Assembly: GCA_013397795.1 (NCBI GenBank)
Contig: VZTJ01001198.1
Span: 651,940 to 715,939 of the forward strand
Source of the DNA: Orthonyx spaldingii
Taxonomy: Eukaryota > Chordata > Aves > Passeriformes > Orthonychidae
Direction: 5' to 3'
DNA: 64,000 nucleotides
The notes under the pieces are model-generated. The model saw nothing but the letters and a program-made list of their open reading frames with translations, had not been told where the DNA came from and ran no database searches. Below, in pieces: positions 61,609 through 64,000 of the stretch; the first letter of the stretch is position 1; each line of letters starts with the position of its first letter. Both the position numbers and the translations under genes were made by a program.

Positions 61609-62908
61609 CCTGGTTTCCTATCTCTTCACAGCAGTTTTCTAAGAGCAGCAGGCACTGGAAGTTTAGGGATTGGTGCCAGCCCTACAGCCAGCAGCACATC
61701 AGGCACTTCATAAATACCTTCTTCTGCCCCAACAGAAATCCTCAGCTCACTGAGGTAGAAGCCTGGACCAGTAGACGCTGCAGGACAGAGCTCAGAAGCA
61801 TCTCATTGCAAATGGACTACAGGGCAGCACACAGGACCAGGACTGGGACCAGAACGTTGCCAAAGTGGGGATTTCACCTGCTGCCTTGGGGCCAGAGATG
61901 AGCTTTGGGCCTCCTGGGGCTGGGCTGGACTCATCTTGCATTGGGAGGGATGAGCCAGCAGGAGCAGCAGACATTAGCTGGTGGTATCCAGCCCACTCCT
62001 GTGCTCTGGGAGATGCCAGGGACTCAGGTCAGGCTGTGTGCTCAGATGAACATGCAGTAAAATCAAAGCTGCAGCTTTCCTGCACAATCAGCAGGAAAAG
62101 CATGGACGTCTACTTCATGTGAGAATAAATAGGTATTTTCTCAATGTGTTTGGGTTCAGACTGAACAACGGAAAAGCAACAAGGGCAACTCACTGAGAGA
62201 AAAATGGTGAACACATACTGTACACAGAAGACTGAACCACAGTGGCCAGCCAGAAAAAAGTCTAGATGTGTTTTTCTGTTAAAAAACAAAGCCCAGTGAC
62301 TTAAGCAGGTATTTCTGTTTCTGTCCATCTTGAAAACAGGAACTGCCAGAGAGTGTCACAGAGCCCTTGGATCAGGTCTGGATGATTATGTGAATCCCAC
62401 AGACCTCAAGAGATGCACCACAACCAGGTAGACTGCTGCAAGGCAGGGCACCTTGCAGAGGACTGGGAGAAGGGGAAGAAAATACAAGGCTGAGTGGAAG
62501 AAAGTGACACTGAAAACAAATTGCTGGCTCTGGTGAGCTTGCACCATTCACCAACATGAATGCTACACAGATCCAGTCCCAGGGTCCTTCAGGAAGTTGA
62601 GCAAAGTTGTGCTCCAGGTTTGAGCAGGAAGAAAGATGTAATTCAGAGTTTCACTGGATTGTTTGAGGCTAGGAAGGAATGGATGTCAGAGAGCAACAGC
62701 ATGCTCCCAGTTCCTCACTTTCCAGAGCAGCCATTTAGCCTAGACAATCACAAATACCAGTACTGCCAAATCACAGCTAGATCTTGGCCTGATGCTCCAA
62801 ATGTCTTCACAGAGAACGAGTCCTTCAGGCACACACCTGTGTCTAAAAACAGAACTCCAGAAACTTTGGGGAGTGCCCCAGTGCTGAGCTGGAGACAGAG
62901 GCTGTAGG

Positions 62909-63105
62909 TCAGACTGGTTTGGTGGCACTGCTATAGAACAGATGCTCAGTGTCCTCTGTTGTGGAGAGGGTTGAGTTGGTAGCAGTGGCAGGCTGACGGC
63001 GGCGGCTGTTCTTCTTCCTTTTCTTCAGGAAGAAGTAGCCAATGAAAACCAGGACCACCATGATGGAGATCCCAAGGAGCACAGCAATCACAACCTCAAA
63101 GGCAC
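62909..63105 (-). CDS. SPINT1: SPINT1 (HAI-1) last coding exon, partial gene
   Basis: The exon gives 64 residues plus a TGA stop after a CCTGCAG|GT acceptor (phase 1). Exon residues 3-26 are one hydrophobic membrane segment (VVIAVLLGISIMVVLVFIG and on), followed by a basic stop-transfer cluster (KKRKK) and a cytoplasmic tail with the STLSTTEDTEHLFY segment. That tail closely resembles the C-terminus of mammalian SPINT1. Family knowledge: HAI-1 is a type I membrane Kunitz-type inhibitor of HGF activator, matriptase, hepsin and prostasin at epithelial surfaces. The Kunitz, MANEC and LDL-receptor domains are outside the window. Position beside RHOV, transcribed toward it, agrees with human gene order. 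Confidence 0.9.
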
Positions 63106-64000
63106 CTGCAGGGATACGTGAACACGTTAGAAGAGATGCTCCACAGTCTCTGATGCAGCAGGGGTGGCCATGATGAAGCAAGCATGAAAGCTGCTGCAGA
63201 AATTGTGCTGGCAAAGAGAAGAGGCACCAGCTGGCATGGCAGCAGGGTGGCCACTGCACAACCAGCAAAGAAGAAAGATGGTAACTGCACGGCATAAAGG
63301 TATAGCCAAGGCACAGCCAGCCTGTCTCTCCCAAATGATATCTCCCATCATTTCCCAGATGCACCACGCCCTCTAAAGGCTGTTCTGTGACTTTGGCAGG
63401 CTTGGCCATTTGACAGCCCTAGGAATATCAAATCCTTCTGCAACAACAGCCTTGTGTCATACCTCAACAGGGAGTGGTGGTCACAGAAGGAACCTTCTGG
63501 CTGGGACAACACTGAGGGAGTGAGCTATGGAGGATAGGCTGAGTTTGTGGGAAAGTGCTCTTAGCAGTGGTGTGAGCACTTGTTCTCCAGCCAGCCAAAC
63601 CCCTGCATCGTCAGTGGAGATAGTCAAACATGATGCATTTGAGAGATGGTGTGAATTTAAAGATTAAATCAATCTCCAGGATTTAAGAACAATAACCTTC
63701 ATGTGACATTTTATAAAGAACTTGTATTTCAATAGTGTTGGACTTTTTTAGTGTTGTAGAGAGGTTGTATAGGGTCATCACATTTCCCCACAGTCTAGCA
63801 CCTGACATTATTCACATATTCGCTTGAGCCTTCTTTCTTGTAGAAGTTAGTAGTCCTTATATGAAATTGGCCCTTAGGAAGAGTTTTACTTCCCATTTTT
63901 GGATGTTGAACAGTGGAGCATTCATGCAAGTTGATGCAAGGAAATTTAGGAGTCTCTGTATGAGCTACTGAGTCACAGACACAGGAAAAAATTGATCACA
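63106..64000 (-). other. SPINT1: SPINT1 intron before the last exon (partial)
   Basis: No Kunitz-type cysteine pattern or other exon is visible up to the window edge, so the preceding exon lies beyond 64000. Confidence 0.7.

Larger units (their letters stand above)
61170..62908 (-). other. SPINT1: Probable SPINT1 3' UTR
   Basis: Non-coding sequence between the SPINT1 stop codon and the candidate poly(A) signal. It contains a (CA)n microsatellite. The extent is inferred from the hexamer only. Confidence 0.5.

Noticed and set aside
1..64000. Endogenous retrovirus, CRISPR, tRNA or rRNA
   Set aside because: No LTR pair, retroviral coding motif, CRISPR spacing or tRNA-like clover sequence was recognised by eye; tRNAscan-SE and RepeatMasker runs would be decisive.

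Overview
This window is nuclear DNA of a bird. The evidence is intron-containing vertebrate genes with consensus GT/AG splice sites, a typical avian CR1 retrotransposon 3' end at about 13.05-13.58 kb, CpG-island promoters, and a gene order (SPINT1 - RHOV - VPS18) that matches human 15q15.1 as I recall it and the corresponding avian chromosome. The species cannot be settled from the sequence. There are two assembly defects: a single N at 35599 and a 34-base gap at 55088-55121.

Three protein genes are present. (1) VPS18, minus strand, coding 26659 to 17169, has five coding exons. They join in frame to a 974-residue core subunit of the HOPS/CORVET endolysosomal tethering complexes, complete from start codon to C-terminal RING-H2. 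(2) RHOV, plus strand, coding 36021 to 40335, has three coding exons and encodes a 231-residue atypical Rho GTPase (Chp/Wrch-2) ending in a palmitoylation-type Cys-Phe-Val tail. (3) SPINT1 (HAI-1), minus strand, is represented only by its last coding exon (63105 to 62909), which carries the membrane anchor and cytoplasmic tail. The Kunitz-domain exons lie beyond the right edge.

Layout: 1-15.6 kb is non-coding DNA downstream of VPS18, on the side where DLL4 is expected just outside the window. 15.6-17.2 kb is the probable VPS18 3' UTR, and 17.2-26.7 kb is the VPS18 gene. 26.3-26.95 kb is the VPS18 CpG island. 27-35.5 kb is the spacer between the head-to-head VPS18 and RHOV genes, holding an ancient antisense CR1-like fossil. 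35.5-36.4 kb is the RHOV CpG island with a short upstream ORF, and 36-42.7 kb is RHOV with a long 3' UTR. 42.7-61.2 kb is the intergenic spacer between the convergent RHOV and SPINT1 genes. 61.2-62.9 kb is the probable SPINT1 3' UTR.

The three genes are neighbours rather than a pathway: lysosome/endosome tethering (VPS18), actin and adhesion signalling (RHOV), and cell-surface inhibition of serine proteases (SPINT1). I found no evidence of a novel multi-gene system. The points worth a second look are regulatory or structural: a strong-context uORF before RHOV, a TG repeat abutting a VPS18 splice donor, a G-quadruplex motif, a 46-base dispersed duplication, an orphan CpG cluster and the assembly defects.
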